Of a stretch of DNA of 64,000 nucleotides, positions 11,773-24,049 are shown in pieces; position 1 is the first letter of the stretch; each line of letters opens with the position of its first letter. The notes under the pieces are model-generated. The model was not told the origin of the DNA, did not search any database, and saw only the letters and a list, made by a program, of their open reading frames with translations. Source of the stretch: Gnetum montanum (lineage: Eukaryota > Streptophyta > Gnetopsida > Gnetales > Gnetaceae); NCBI GenBank assembly GCA_015680685.1, contig MNCI01000651.1, positions 1,131,507 to 1,195,506 of the forward strand, written 5' to 3'. Position numbers and translations under genes: made by a program.

Positions 11773-12178
11773 TGTAGTGATTGAAAAATTTGATTGTTGG
11801 AAACTCGAAGATCTCAATGTAATAGCTTTAAGTTCGAATCCCCAAGGCCTCTAAAAAATGGGGTTCGAGGTACCCTAGAAGGTTTGATAGATCATTAAGG
11901 AACTTATGAAATGCAAAATGGGTATACCTTGGAAAATCATAGACACTATGTTCTTAGATATTAAATTTTTGTGCACACTAACCTCAATGTGATCCATTTC
12001 CTAATAAATAAGCTAGTTGTTGGTTGTAGTGATTGAAAAATTTGATCGTTGGAAAATCAAAGTCCTACATGCAATAGCTTTAACCTCAAATCCCCAAGGC
12101 CTCTAAAAAATGGAGTTCAAGGTACACTAGAAGGTCTGATAGATCATTAAGGAACTTATGAAATGCAAAATGGGGGTA
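11675..12178. repeat. 252-bp tandem duplication across the element-2 insertion junction
   Basis: Bases 11675-11926 and 11927-12178 are diverged direct copies. Each holds ~98 bp of gypsy-1 RNase H followed by ~154 bp of the element-2 LTR, starting at TGTAGTGATTG (11773 and 12025). The duplication therefore arose after the insertion. The first copy keeps more CpG than the second (actcgaag and ttcgaatcc against atcaaag and ctcaaatcc). Confidence 0.85.
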
Positions 12179-12878
12179 GAAAGAATAAAAATGCAATGCA
12201 AACCTAAGAAAATAAATGCACCGAAATGGAACAAATAAATCTATCTTGCACACAAACAGAACTACAAACTTTATTTAAAAAGAAATAAAGAATGGTTTAA
12301 GAAATGTGTACAAAAATGTGCCTGAGGTAGTAAGGGGGTTCACTTTAGTGGGGGCTTGGAATCCATTGCTCCATGATCTAGATGCTCCACAACTTCCAAT
12401 GCTTTTGAACCTTTATTTCTCCTTGCACTAGATCTGCAGGGGGTGTTATAGGGGGGAGATGTGTGTGTAACAATTATCCAAAAGGAGGGTTCCATGCTAG
12501 ATAGATCTAAGAAGCTACATTGTTACAGGTGTGCAAGAGCTCTTGGATGCTACAAATGCCAAAGTATGCAAATGCTAAGGGGGTGGAACCTAAAAATGGT
12601 GTTTGAGGTTGGTTTATATAGGGGTTTGACCTTAATTTTTGCAACAAATTGGCTGCAAATTTCTGTTACGTTTCAAGTGGCATAGGTGCCTAAACTTGGG
12701 GGGTTACCAAAGTTTCATACCTCCATGGCCATGCTGTTTTCAAAAAGTAGTAACAAGGGATGTCTTCCATGCTAGATTTGTTCTTCTACATTGGGGCTTC
12801 AAACTTCTATGTTGGCATTCTAGGATTCTTGATGGAGTTGATGCATTATTGAAATCTTGGTCATACTGATTCTACGCC

Positions 12879-12909
<31 letters not shown>

Positions 12910-13395
12910 AGATGGGGGAGAAGGTATCAACATTGTTGGAGATGAAAGATCAGCAGTAGGGATGAAGGTCAAACCCCTCCAGGTTGAGTTACTTCCCTTC
13001 TACGTTGGAGGTGGGTGAGACCCACCTCCTTGCACTCCTCCACGCTAGCTTTTCTCTTCCACACTAAGGGTAGGTGGCCCATACCCTTCTATGCTGGGTT
13101 ACCCCCCTACTGGGGTTTTCTAGTATAGAAAAGTGTATACCCCCCATAAAACCCATCAAAATACCATTTTTGGCATTCCAAAAGGCATTTTGACCCTCCA
13201 AGCCCAAATATAGACACTAGATGACTCTTTCACTTGGGGAATAAGGCTTTGGCCATTTACGAGGCCTTTTTTAGCCCCAAAAGTATGAAATACATCAGAT
13301 TACCTCTTATGGGTTACAATATTCACATTTACAATAAAGTTTAGCCTTGATCTTCATGGGATGGGGTTACAAAATGCAAATTTGGTGGTGTTTCA
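12025..13395 (-). repeat. Element-2 3' LTR
   Basis: Its partner is 24050-25443. Shared blocks include ctctaaaaaatgg, aaataaagaatggtttaag, ggaatccattgctcca, gttggcatt and tgcaaattt. It holds a 29-G run at 12881-12909, where the partner has only short G runs. Open frames at 12461-12869 are chance. Confidence 0.85.
12881..12909 (+). repeat. Uninterrupted 29-base G tract
   Basis: After ctacgccga come 29 consecutive G, then agatgggggag. The partner LTR has gatgggtggggggga at the matching place, so this is an expansion of a G-rich spot. The tract could form a G-quadruplex, and its length may be an assembly or polymerase artefact. Confidence 0.85.
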
Positions 13396-15409
13396 TTAGC
13401 CCCTCTTTGTTCATGTTTGGAGGATTGACCAAAGAGGGATCGACAAAGAATACAAAACACCATTGTAGGTCCATCACTCATGTTCCTTCTCCTCACTTGA
13501 TCTAGTCATGTCAAACTATGCTAAAGAGTGCTTGTGATGATGGGATAAGGCTTGGATGAGATGGTGATAATGGTCATTAGGGAGATGGTCATGGAGGCTA
13601 ACAATACATTCCAAATGTTGTCATGATGGCTATAACATGGCACTAACATGTTTTCAAGTGTTGGTCACTTGGAAAATACATTTGAGAACTCTAACTTCGC
13701 TCTAAGATTTCTTTGGCCATTAGGCTTTGACGCTTCATTGGTCATTTAGCCTCTTGGGAATTTACTTCCCCTTTTTTTTTTATTGGGGTAAAATTTTCAT
13801 TAGGTTTCATTGCTAAGGTTAGTTTGACATGGTTTTCCCATTGAATGAATTGTGTTATAGTCAATGGACTTGGTTTTTCCATTGAGCCTAAATGTGTTTC
13901 ACTCGATGGACTTAATTGTTTTTCCATTGAATGAAATGTTTACATTCAAGTGGATGTGAGGATGGAGCATGATGAAGAGATGTCACATGCCTATAATGCA
14001 TGAGTGTTAGACATTGGCCAACATTGCTACTTAGGGTAAGGAAGGTTATATTCAGGCTACAGAGTTGGGCTCAAGAAAAGGTAATGGGATGGAAATGGCA
14101 TAAGCACTCTTGACATAGCAAGAAAAAATCATTGAATCTTACACATCAAGGTCATGTGGTAACATGCTACCATGATGAGTTGCACCTCCACAATGACTTC
14201 AGGCTTTGCCCTACATGCACAACTCCAAGAGGATAAGAAAACCAAGAAAAGAAAGCACGTTGTCATGTTACAATGGACAAGGCCATGTAAAATGATGAAG
14301 AAAACCAAGCTTCCCAGGTCACCAATATTATAGCATAGGAAAATATATGCAATGTGCATCAAATTTCCAAAGTTTTGCAGCTCATTAATTATTCCAAACA
14401 AGAGAAGAGAGATAGAGCATGCAGGCTTGCTTGTTGTAAATAATCAAAGTTAACATCATTCATTTATTGCAACTTGTTAATAATGATAGATATAATTAGG
14501 GCTATGTGATGGCTTTGATGTTGCATAATAAGGATTTGATGAGGTTTTGAGGAGGTTTAAGTTGTGATGTGATTCTATGTATTTTCTCCTCACCATCCTA
14601 GTTTAGATGGGGAATTTTGATTAAGGGATCCTCTATGATGTTTCTGACTTCAAGGTTAATGATCATCAAGCTACTTTAGGGTGTTATGGCTATATAGTGC
14701 AATGGTTTCAATGTTCAATGTTTGGGTACATAAGATCAACTAGGTCAAAATCATGAGAGGGGTTTACGAAGGCTTTAAGGCTAGTCGAGTTTGCTTCCTC
14801 ATCCTCCTCAATCATTCCTACATGACAACATAAGCACATTAAGTGGTTCCTTTGTAATAAAATGATTAAATAATGTAAAAATACATGTAAAAATGCATTA
14901 ATAATAAAGTAAAAGTGGGTTAAAACAACTTAAATTGATGCCAAAATAGGTGAAAACATGGTCAACTAAGGTCACTAAGGATAGTATAAGGTCAAACATG
15001 GTCAACTATGGTTATACTTTGCCAGTTTTAGGCCTTGGTAGGCCATGGTGCGATGGTGTCAAATGATGATCAAGGAAGGTCAAACCCCATCATTCAACAC
15101 CAATAAAAGGCTAAATGAAGTTTACAAAGGCTATAATAGAGAAAATAGGGTGAATACAGTGATATTAAAATAGTATTAAGGCTAAACAAGGTCAATAGTG
15201 TAATAATGGTTAAAATAGGTCGTAACATGATGAAACAAGGCCACATGAGGTAGAGTAGAATACATATGATAAAACATGATCAAAAGGGTTAGAATTTGCT
15301 AGTTTTAGACCTTAGTGGGCCACTGTTTGAGGCTACAAGGATCATGAGCTAATTCGAACATTAATAGAGGTTGTTTTTGGGTTGTTTGGACCTAAAAATC
15401 AAGGGTTTT
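13396..15409 (-). other. Element-2 spacer between 3' LTR and satellite array
   Basis: Noncoding, part of the presumed 3' untranslated region of element-2. Many short reiterated phrases occur, such as ggtcaaacatggtcaactatgg and variants (14940-15290). Two copies of a ctagttttaggccttggtgg-like word (near 15020 and 15300) recur as a cluster at 19304. No reading frame is supported. Confidence 0.55.
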
Positions 15410-18400
15410 TATGCTTCCATGCTAGAGACCCCTGTTTCCATGTTGGCCAATGTGAAAGGGATGACTTCCCAACATGGTTGAAATACCCATAAAATTTCCC
15501 AAGCTTTTTTGGGCTAGCTTTTGACTCCTGATGGCTTGCATGTCAGCACAATTGATTGGGGAAGGGAATGGGCTAGTCTTAGCATTTGTTTCAATCCCTG
15601 TAACCCTTTTGTGGATCCTAAAAACATATTCCACACTAGATCCACATTAGGTATTCACTTTGGAGGTTGATAAAGGCCAACAAGTAGGTTTTGGAGCTTA
15701 ACCCTCCTATTTCCATGTTGGCCAGCATGGATGGGAGGGGGCTCAGCATGGAGGATCAAAATCCAAGACAAAGCAAGATCAAACAAGGTTAAGTCAGTAG
15801 TTGGAACCCAAATTTGGGAGTTGTGCATCCCTTAGCTTTATTTTGAGGCCATTTGAGTTGGTTTTGAGTGCCAAAATAAGTTGAAATTACTTTCCCCATT
15901 TTCCCATGTTGAGCATGGTTGCCCTAACATAAATGAATGGGGGTGCACCTTTTCTATGATTTTGGGATGGCTTGGAAGCACATCGACTAGGTTTCTAGGC
16001 TCCTAGGTTTCTAGATCATGATTTTCCAATTTTCTGGTTGATGTTAGTCATGTTTAGAGGTTGTTTGGGGGTATTTAGGATTTCATCCCCATGTTTCCAT
16101 TTTTGGGGAGTTTCTCCAGTGTGGAAGTTAGTGATGGATGAGTTTTGAAGGCTAAAACAAAGTAGGATGAGTGCCCATTTAAGGCTATGAGGTCGTAGGC
16201 TTCTTTGGTGTAGATTTTTGGCCTCCAAGAGTGTCAATTTATCACAAAAAATGGAAAGGTAGCTACCTAGCATGGAAGAGACCTTCCCTAGCATGGATGA
16301 ATTAAGAATCCTAGATCTAGGCCATTTTGGATCATAATCAACTATGCATGTCAGCTCCTAGAGTTGCCAAAGTCAAGGGCTAGGTTTTAAGGTCAAAAAT
16401 TGGTAGTTTTAGGTGTTCCTAAGTGATTTTTGAGCTTACCCCCTTTTTTCCACGTTGGGGATGGAATGCCTAACATGGATCTAGCTATGAAGGTTAAGGG
16501 GGATAGCTTTTTGACTATTTGGGATCCATTTTGTAGGGTTTGAGAGCTCTAGAATGTGCAAACATGGTCCTAGGATGCACACAAGGTTGTATGGTGTCAA
16601 TTCGAGGTGTCTAAGGGTCATTTTGAGTTACCCCATAGTTTCCATGCTAGATCCACATTGGCTAGCATGGAAGGGGTGGTCCTTAGCATGATAGACTTTG
16701 GGGGCCATTTTTGGCATTTTTTCTTACTTTTGGTCATTCATGTGAGTATTTAGGGTTATTGGTGTCGATTGTCGAGGTCTAAGGTCAAAATTTATTAATT
16801 TCAAAGGTTTTTCAATGGTTTTTTTTTGACTTACCCCCTTGGTTTCATGCTAGCTTCACATTGGCTAGCATGAGACTAATTAGGAAGGCCTTAGGGGGTT
16901 GATGTTTGTCTATTTCTAGTGAGCTTTGGCTATGCATGTCCACTTCTAGAGTTACTGGTGTTGATGGTCAAGACATAGGGCTAAAATTTGGTAGTTTTAA
17001 GGGTTTCTTGGTGAATTTTTTGACTTACCTCTCTACTTCCAAACTAGCTAGTAGGGAACCAACTAGAAAGATAAAAAGGGATAAAATTTTGGCTATGTTT
17101 GGTCAATTTCTCAAGGTTCGAAGGCTCTAAAGGGTGTCGATTAGGTTCTAAGGTGAATGCAGGATCATTTGATGTTATTCTAAGGTGTTTATGAGCCTCA
17201 AATGAGCTCCCCATTAGTTTCCATGCTAGTCCCACATTGGACAACATGGAAGAGAGGTTTTCCAGTGTTGAGGAATCATAAATATTAGATCTAGACCACT
17301 TTTGACCATGTTCAACCATGCATATGTGCTCCTAGGGTTATCGAGGTTAAGGGTTAGGGGTTAAGGTTAAAACTAATTAATTTGGAGGTTTGCTAGGTGT
17401 TTTTTGGAGTCACCCCTTTGGTTTCACATTAGCTAGCATGGAACCAGCTAGGAAGACTAGAGGAAATCAATTTTTAACTATTTTAGGTCAATTCTAGCTA
17501 TGCATGTGTAGTTCCAAGGTTGCTGGCATCAGTAGTCAAGGCCTAAGGTCAAAATTTGTCAATTTCAATGGGTTTTTAGATTACCCCTTGGTTTCATGCT
17601 AGCTCCATGCTAGTCAACATGAAACCAACTAGGAAGACCTGAAGGTATTGATTTTTTATCATATTTGATCATTTTAAGGAAGTTTGATGATTCCTGAAAG
17701 TGCTAGTAGGGTTGTGGGTAAGTATAAGATAATTCGATGATATTTTGGTATCTGTGATCTTCTATGGATCTTCCTAGCCACATCCACATTGGCTCCATGC
17801 TATCCAGCATAGAAGAGATCTCCCTCAATGTAGATGAATCAAAAATATTAAAGCTGGGCTTTTGGATAACAAATTGACTATGCACATTAGCCTCTAGGGT
17901 TGTTGGTGTCGATGGTCAAGATTTGGTGTCAAAATCCACTAGTTTGAAGGCTCTTAGATGCCTTATGTAATCAAACCCCCTCCTTTCATGTTGGGTAGGA
18001 TGGCCCTAGCTTGAATGAGAGGGAAACATAAGATATAGGCTCTTTTAACAACAAATCGACCACACATGTTAGCCTTCAAGATTGCCAATGTCAATGGTTG
18101 AGATTTGGTCTTAAAATCTACTAGTTTGGAGGCTCCTAGGTATCTCATGCAATCAATGCCCTTCTTTTCATGCTGGGTAAGGTGGCCCTAGGATGGATTA
18201 GAGGGAAATATCAAATCTAGGCTCTTTTGATAGGAAATTGACCATGCATGTTAGCCTCTTAGGTTACCGGTGTTGATGGTCATGATTTGGTGTCAAAATA
18301 CACCATTTTTAAGGCCTTTAGGTGTCTCATGCAGTCAAAAACCCTCCTTCCATGATGGGTAGGGTGTACCCAACATGGATGAGCAGGAAATGTTAGATCT

Positions 18401-19160
18401 AGGTTCTTTTGATAGCAAATCAACCAAACATGTTAGTCTTTGGGGTTGTTGGTATCGATGGTCAAGATTTGGTGTCAAAATCCACTAGTTTAGAGGCTCG
18501 TAGGTGTCCATGAAATCATCCCCCCCCCCTTTGTCCACACTAGATAGGGTGGCCCTAGTGTGGATGAGAAAGGGGTGATGGCATTTTTCCATTTTTGATT
18601 AGTCTCAGGATGTTTGAAGGCCCTGGTAGGCTCCAGTAGGGTTTAGAAGTTACTAGGGTAGGTTATTAGGTTATTTTTGGTAATAAACTAGGTTTTATTG
18701 CATACCCCTAGGGATTCCATGTTGGCTCCACATTAGGTAGTGTGGAGGAGGTGTCCACCAATGTGGAGAGGATTGTAAATGAAAAAATTGGATTATTTTT
18801 GGCTATTGTAGGCTTTTGGAAGCTGCCAAGGGGTCTTAGAGTCTAAAAATGACAACTGGGGTGGTCAATTTTAGTAATTTTTGATTTTACCCCATCCATC
18901 CACATTGGATCCATGCTATGCAGTATGGATGCACCTCCCCTAGTGTTTAAAAACTAGATATGGAGGTTTTGGACACTTTTGACTAGGTTGAGCAAGGTTT
19001 TGGGGTTGCTAGGGATCATCGAAGGGGTTTAGGGCTATGTGGACCCACTTTGAGGTTGAACCAAGGCATGATGAATAGCAGAGGATAAGTATGGATGTTA
19101 CACCCTTTTTCAACATTGGATCCACACTAGGTAGGGTTTCCCTAGCATGCATGCTCCAAA
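15410..19160. repeat. Satellite-like array, about 20 monomers of ~185 bp
   Basis: A recurring core resembling ttccatgctagctccacattggctagcatgga appears near 15425, 15715, 15905, 16090, 16270, 16450, 16645, 16850, 17035, 17222, 17420, 17590, 17770, 17985, 18165, 18350, 18530, 18715, 18900 and 19115. Spacing is mostly 170-215 nt. Between cores run phrases such as ggttgctggtgtcgatggtc, caaaatttggtagtttt and ctatgcatg. Monomers are diverged, so the array is old. The period is near nucleosome length. Similar words (ttccatgctaga, ctatgctggg) occur in the element-2 LTR, hinting at an origin there. ORFs called in this stretch are not genes. Confidence 0.85.
16640..16672. repeat. Perfect 11-bp hairpin in a satellite monomer
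   Basis: TTCCATGCTAG (16640-16650), an 11-nt loop, then CTAGCATGGAA (16662-16672). The stem is perfect. Neighbouring monomers carry weaker versions, for example catgctag...ctagcatg at 16848. Confidence 0.9.
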
Positions 19161-19303
19161 GTGGCAAGTTCTACCAAGGTTTTACCCCCTGTTGGGTCTA
19201 GGGTTCATGCATGTCAATGTCAATTGCTAAGAATGGAAAGAGATGTAAGGTTTTGTTGTCATGGTTGGTGCTTGGAACCCATTCCAAGGCTTATTTAAAT
19301 GTC

Positions 19304-19420
19304 ATTTTTAGGCCTTGGTGGGCCGTGATGCTAGTTTAAGGCCTTGGTAGGCCATGATATTGCTAGTTTTAGGCATTAGCGAGCCATGATATTACTAGTT
19401 TTAGGCCTTAGCGGGCTATA
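19304..19420. repeat. Four tandem ~32-bp repeats
   Basis: Variants of ctagttttaggccttggtggg-ccatgatatt occur four times in a row (ttttaggccttggtggg, tttaaggccttggtagg, ttttaggcattagcgag, ttttaggccttagcggg). Single relatives lie near 15020 and 15300, so this word brackets the satellite array. Confidence 0.8.
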
Positions 19421-19724
19421 AGGTCATACCTATCTAGCAAGTATGGGCTATTTTTGAAAGGGCATATAAGGATAATATAAACCATGAAACATGGTATAAG
19501 GTTGTGAAGGTGAATAAGCTTCAATTAGCAATAGAAGGGATAACATACATGCAATGCATTTGTTGCTTAACCTTTGATAATCCAAAAGGTTTTCTTTGCA
19601 CAATTGCACTTTCATCATGTTTCTTGTTTGTAGTGGCAATTGGTAGGCATTTTTGTTGATTGCTTCTTGTTGCAGAGTTGGTGTTTTTTGCATTATTGTT
19701 GTTCTCATTGTTGTTGGTTCTAGT

Positions 19725-20160
19725 TTAAGTGTCAAGGGTTTCCTCTTGAAATTCCACCTCTAAACCTTGGTCAGTGTTGACATAATTAACCAAAGGTAGC
19801 AACACATTGTCTGCATGGATCATAATTTCCCCTCCCTCATAGGGCAAGTGAATCTCTTGATGTATAGGGGATGAGACTACACGGAAATTTTCTAACCATG
19901 ATCTTCCTAAGATCAAGTTGAAATCACGTGTCTTTTCAACCACTAGGAAGTTAGCCGATGTAGGATATTGCTCATTGGTTATAAAATCCAAGGAAATAGA
20001 TCCTCGTATTGCTGCTCGTAAGCTATTAAATGACTTGAGTGATGAAGTAGTGGTCTCTTGGATGTTATTGCTTAGTCCTAGTTTGTTAACAATGGAATAT
20101 TATACCACATTTATGGCTGCCCCATCATCAACATGAACATAGTGAACTTTGTATCTTCCC
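19725..20160 (-). pseudogene. Element-2 aspartic protease remnant
   Basis: Reading down the minus strand, VDDGAAINVVYY holds the retropepsin-like DGA site. It is followed by NLILGRSWLENF and VVSSPIHQ. This is the LGRPWL...VSS.HQ pattern of Tat/Ogre-type proteases. It would cleave the Gag precursor. The open frame 19725-19991 is its C-terminal part. Nothing recognisable as RT follows, which is what makes element-2 look non-autonomous. Interrupted by several stops. Confidence 0.7.
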
Positions 20161-20639
20161 ATAAGTATAGTAATAAGGAAAGGATTAGATAGTACTTCTC
20201 CATTCTGGGAGTCAATTTTCACTTCACTTTCATGAAAGTTGAGCATGGGTTAATGCTTGTTTTCTCTAAGTAAAGTTTGCTCAATGATAGAGTGAATCAA
20301 CTCTCTATTCATGGGCATGTCTCTATTCATAGGGATAGCAGTTAAGACTTGAGCTAGTATGTCCCTATGAGTAGGAGATATCATGACCAAGTCATACAAG
20401 TTCATGGATGTGTTATTTTGCTTTAGTGATCATTTAGCTTATTCCATTATTGCAAGGAAACTTTTTCCCTTGGATTATGATGTTTTGGCTTTAGTGTTCT
20501 TAACCTCCTTCTCCCTTGGGTTTGTAGCTTGGGTTGTGATGTATGTGCCTTGGGCCCCTTGTCCCTAGGTGTAGTTGATCTTGGAGTAGTTGGTTTTGAA
20601 GCCTTTTGTTGTTGGACATCTTTAGTGGGCTTAGTTTTT

Positions 20640-23061
20640 GGTTTGGTGATAGGTTATTTTTTTTGTTGTTGGGGTGATAATTTCTTGCTAACCTCTAAGT
20701 TGTGGGCCATTATAGGTGGGCTTTGGTCATGAGTTGTCATGGTTCTACTTATTGAAGGTGGAGAAACTCAGATAACAAATGGTTCTTTGGGCTTTGGAGG
20801 ATTACCAACTTGTTGATTACATTGTGATGTTGAAGCCATTAAAGGGGGGACACATATGATGAAAGGTTCCTTAGGGGTCATAGGAGGTGGTACCCATATA
20901 ATCAAAGGTTCCCTAAGATTTTTGCTTAAGGATCATGTTGGTTCTTTAATGAAAAATGTTTTTCTAGGAGGACTAGACGATTTGGTTTTTGTGAATGAAG
21001 CCATAGTATAGGAGTTATTGTTGGCTCTTGGAGAGCTGAGCTCATTCACTACTAACTCTTTGTAGTTTATGATCTTCTAGAGGAAATCCTTTAATGCTAG
21101 GCAAAAAATGATGTCATGATTAGCCATTTGATGATAATGTTAATACCTATCCAGCCTGAAGTACCTCGGCAACTTAGGATCATCTTTGGTAGCTATCATT
21201 GGGTCTTTCGCTATGTCACAAAGATGATCATACCTCTTATGAGCCTCTTTAGATAGTTTTTTATGTTGTATATGATTTTCTTTAAGCAATTGTTCTAGAA
21301 GCTCATAGGGCTTCGTAGGAAACCTAGTATACTGAGACCTATCCTTATGCCTAAAGTTTGGTCTTGGTTGATTTAGGGTGTAGGAAGTGGATGGTTGCAA
21401 TGATTCAGGGGATGTATTCTGTGGCAGTGATCCATTCTCTCTCCTTGTTTTGTCTCTTTTGTTATTATAGCCATAGTTGTATGTTCTTGTTTGGTTTTAT
21501 CCCTATCTAGGTCGTTGCTTACCTCAACTGACTTCTCAATGTTCTTGATTTGTGAGAAGGCTTAGCTTAGTGACCAGGGCTCTAGGTAGTATAGCTTCCT
21601 TGTAAATGGCCAAGAGGTGAGTTTTAGCAATAGGATCTAGAACTTCAGTAAGTGTTGAGTTCCACCTATGAATGAACCTTTTGATGGGTTTAAGTGGTCT
21701 CTACCTCACCTTCATCAATTGGTCCAATGTGGCATCCAGCTTCAAGTTGTATCTGAAGTGATTGATAAATGGATTAATTAGGTCCTCAAGAGAAGAGATA
21801 GAACCTTTAGGAAATATTTAGTATCAATCTAGAGCCTTAACTTTAAGAAACATGAGAAAAATCCTCAATATTATATGAGGCTAAGCTTGTAAGAAGAGGC
21901 ACTTAGACTAGAAGGTTATTAGATGTGCATTGGGATCCCCTTCACCATTGTATTTGGTGAAGTTTGGAATTGGTAGGGATACGGTAAGGTTATTTGAGGC
22001 ACTGTAGGACTTATAGGACCATCTCTGTAGAAATATAGAACATTGACCATCTGAGTTATGTTGGCTTTAAGTTTTTGTATCTCTTCATTAATGTCTTGGA
22101 TCATTTGAAAAGCTTGATCTAGGTCTTGGGGAATTTCCATGAGCTATGATTCTTGTGTTGATGGTTGAGGAAGAGGTTGTAAGACTTTTGGTTAAGAAGC
22201 TTGTGGCCTTGTGATAGGCTACAGTATTGAAGGGAGAGACTGGGTCATGGTGGTCATAGGTGGGCTAAACAAGGAAAAGGATGTTTGTGCTGGAACCTAA
22301 CGTATAAAGGGGACTAATGGGGTATGAGAGGCTTGTGTTGCTTGGGATCCCAATGAGGGTCTCGCTAGCATGACAAAGGGAGATAATTATGTAGACATCA
22401 TCATGGATGGGTGAATGAAGTTAGGTTGTGTGGCAAAGGGTACCAATGAGAAGAAAAAAGTGGATTGGGACATAGGTTGTGTTTGGTGTGTGGCGATGAT
22501 GGGTGTGGATCCAAACATGGTAGAATGAATAGGGGGAGAGTTCAGTCTTGGAAAGTGTCCCAATGATGAGGTAAGAGATGTGAAGTTGGATGTGGTTGTT
22601 TGAGAAGCTAGAGTATGGAAAAGAGTTCCAATGAAGGTGTCTGACTCATGTTCTACCTTAAACTCCTCTTCCTCCTCTTGTTGATTCTCTAGATTGATTC
22701 CCTTACTAAACTCATCAACATCTATGAGCTGTATGAGCATTTGTGCTTAAAAGTCAGTGAGAGGGATTTGGTCATAGGGGGATTGGATGTATTCTTTCCC
22801 ATATTGACATATAATTTTGAATTGATGCTTAGTGTTAGATTAGGAGCATGGTATCAATAGACTAGCTTGTATCTTAGCATAGAGGAAGTTGTATAACTCC
22901 CCATTAATAACCATGAAATCTAGGATTTTACCTCTTTGCTTAGGCTATTTCCTTCATTCTATGATTGCAGGATCTTTCAAGTCATAAACACAAACTACAT
23001 CTTGGTTGGATACCATGTTTGTGAGGTTAAGGGGCAATATGCTTGACTCGTTGAAAGACAT
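20640..23061 (-). pseudogene. Element-2 gag remnant
   Basis: It probably starts at the minus ATG at 23061 (MSFNESSIL). An acidic stretch (QQEEEEEF, near 22670) and a Pro/Thr/Ser-rich stretch follow, then a helical piece (22140-22010). A gag core is readable across frames near 21850-21560 with words such as SFEDLINAFINHFRYNL and AIYKEAI in part-decayed form. The segment 21400-21050 reads LLKENHIQHKKLS, then HYHQMANHDIIFC, where a Tat/Ogre zinc-knuckle-like region would be. About 2.4 kb with many stops. Open frames at 22387-22740, 21919-22140 and 21140-21400 are fragments of this one gene. Confidence 0.65.
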
Positions 23062-23425
23062 TGTAAATGTGCTAAAAATGGCTAAAAAAGTTTATAAAAT
23101 GTTAAATAAAGTATAAATTTCAACAAGTGGAATTTAAAAAGGCCAAAAGGCAAAAATGGCTGGAAATGAATTACTTACTATAAATAGTAAGTGGCTACTA
23201 AAGGGGGTATACATCCTTACTAAAAATGGAAGGAGGGGGCATTATATTAAACCCACTCTTGTCTTCCTAGTTGCATAAAAATGATAAAAATAGCCAAGAT
23301 AGTCACTCACTATAAATGGTAAAGGGGGTTGTCAAAGGGGTATACCCCTTTACTAAATATGGTAAGTGATGGTATCAACCCCATCCACACAAGGCTTCCT
23401 AGCTACACCTACATTGGATTTAGTA

Positions 23426-23671
23426 GGAGGAAGGGCGGATGAATTTTCTTGTGCAAGAATAAAGTGGAAACTTTAATGTTTCCAAAAAAAATAAAAAATA
23501 AAAATTGGCAACGTTGACCTTGCTGGAAAAAATTCATAGCAAGGGAGTTGGGGAGGAAGGGCGGATGAATTTTCTTGTGCAAGAATAAAGTGGAAACTTT
23601 AATGTTTCCAAAAAAAAAAAAAATTGGCAACGTTGACCTTGCTGGAAAAAATTCATAGCAAGGGAGTTGGG
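23426..23671. repeat. Tandem duplication of a ~120-bp unit
   Basis: ggaggaagggcggatgaatt at 23426 recurs at 23552. Both copies run through caagaataaagtggaaac, a poly-A stretch of different length, and gcaagggagttggg. Apart from the A-tract the copies look identical, so the event is recent for this region. It lies in the 5' leader of element-2. Confidence 0.9.
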
Positions 23672-24049
23672 TGGTCCAGGAGTAACACCCTTCCTATTTG
23701 AGGGGGATAACACCTTTCCTAGTTGATGGGGGTATAACAATTCCTAGCTAGCTTTAAAAATTCCAAGCAACGGCTATGAAATTTTTACCAAAAACCAAAC
23801 ACCCACGTTTGCTTTGTTGTGAAATTTTCACAGTAGGGGATATGAGGTTTTGGTAGGACACCAACATTGGCTCTAAAATTTCTAGCAATCACTGTGAAAT
23901 TTTCTAAAATCCAAATTACATGCAACTTGAATGTTGGGTTTTAGTGGTAAGAGGGGATGATTTGTAGTGTTGGTTTTGTGGCAGAAAAATTGGAAAAAAT
24001 GTTTGGACATGGAACTTAGATGGAGGCCCTCCTTCTAGCATTAGAAAAT

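Noticed and set aside
12461-12869. Two overlapping plus-strand open frames
   Set aside because: Located within the element-2 LTR. The partner LTR at 24.5-24.9 kb does not keep them open.
16906-18148. Several 60-90-codon open frames in the satellite array
   Set aside because: They fall in a tandem noncoding array, in different frames of successive monomers, with no conserved reading.
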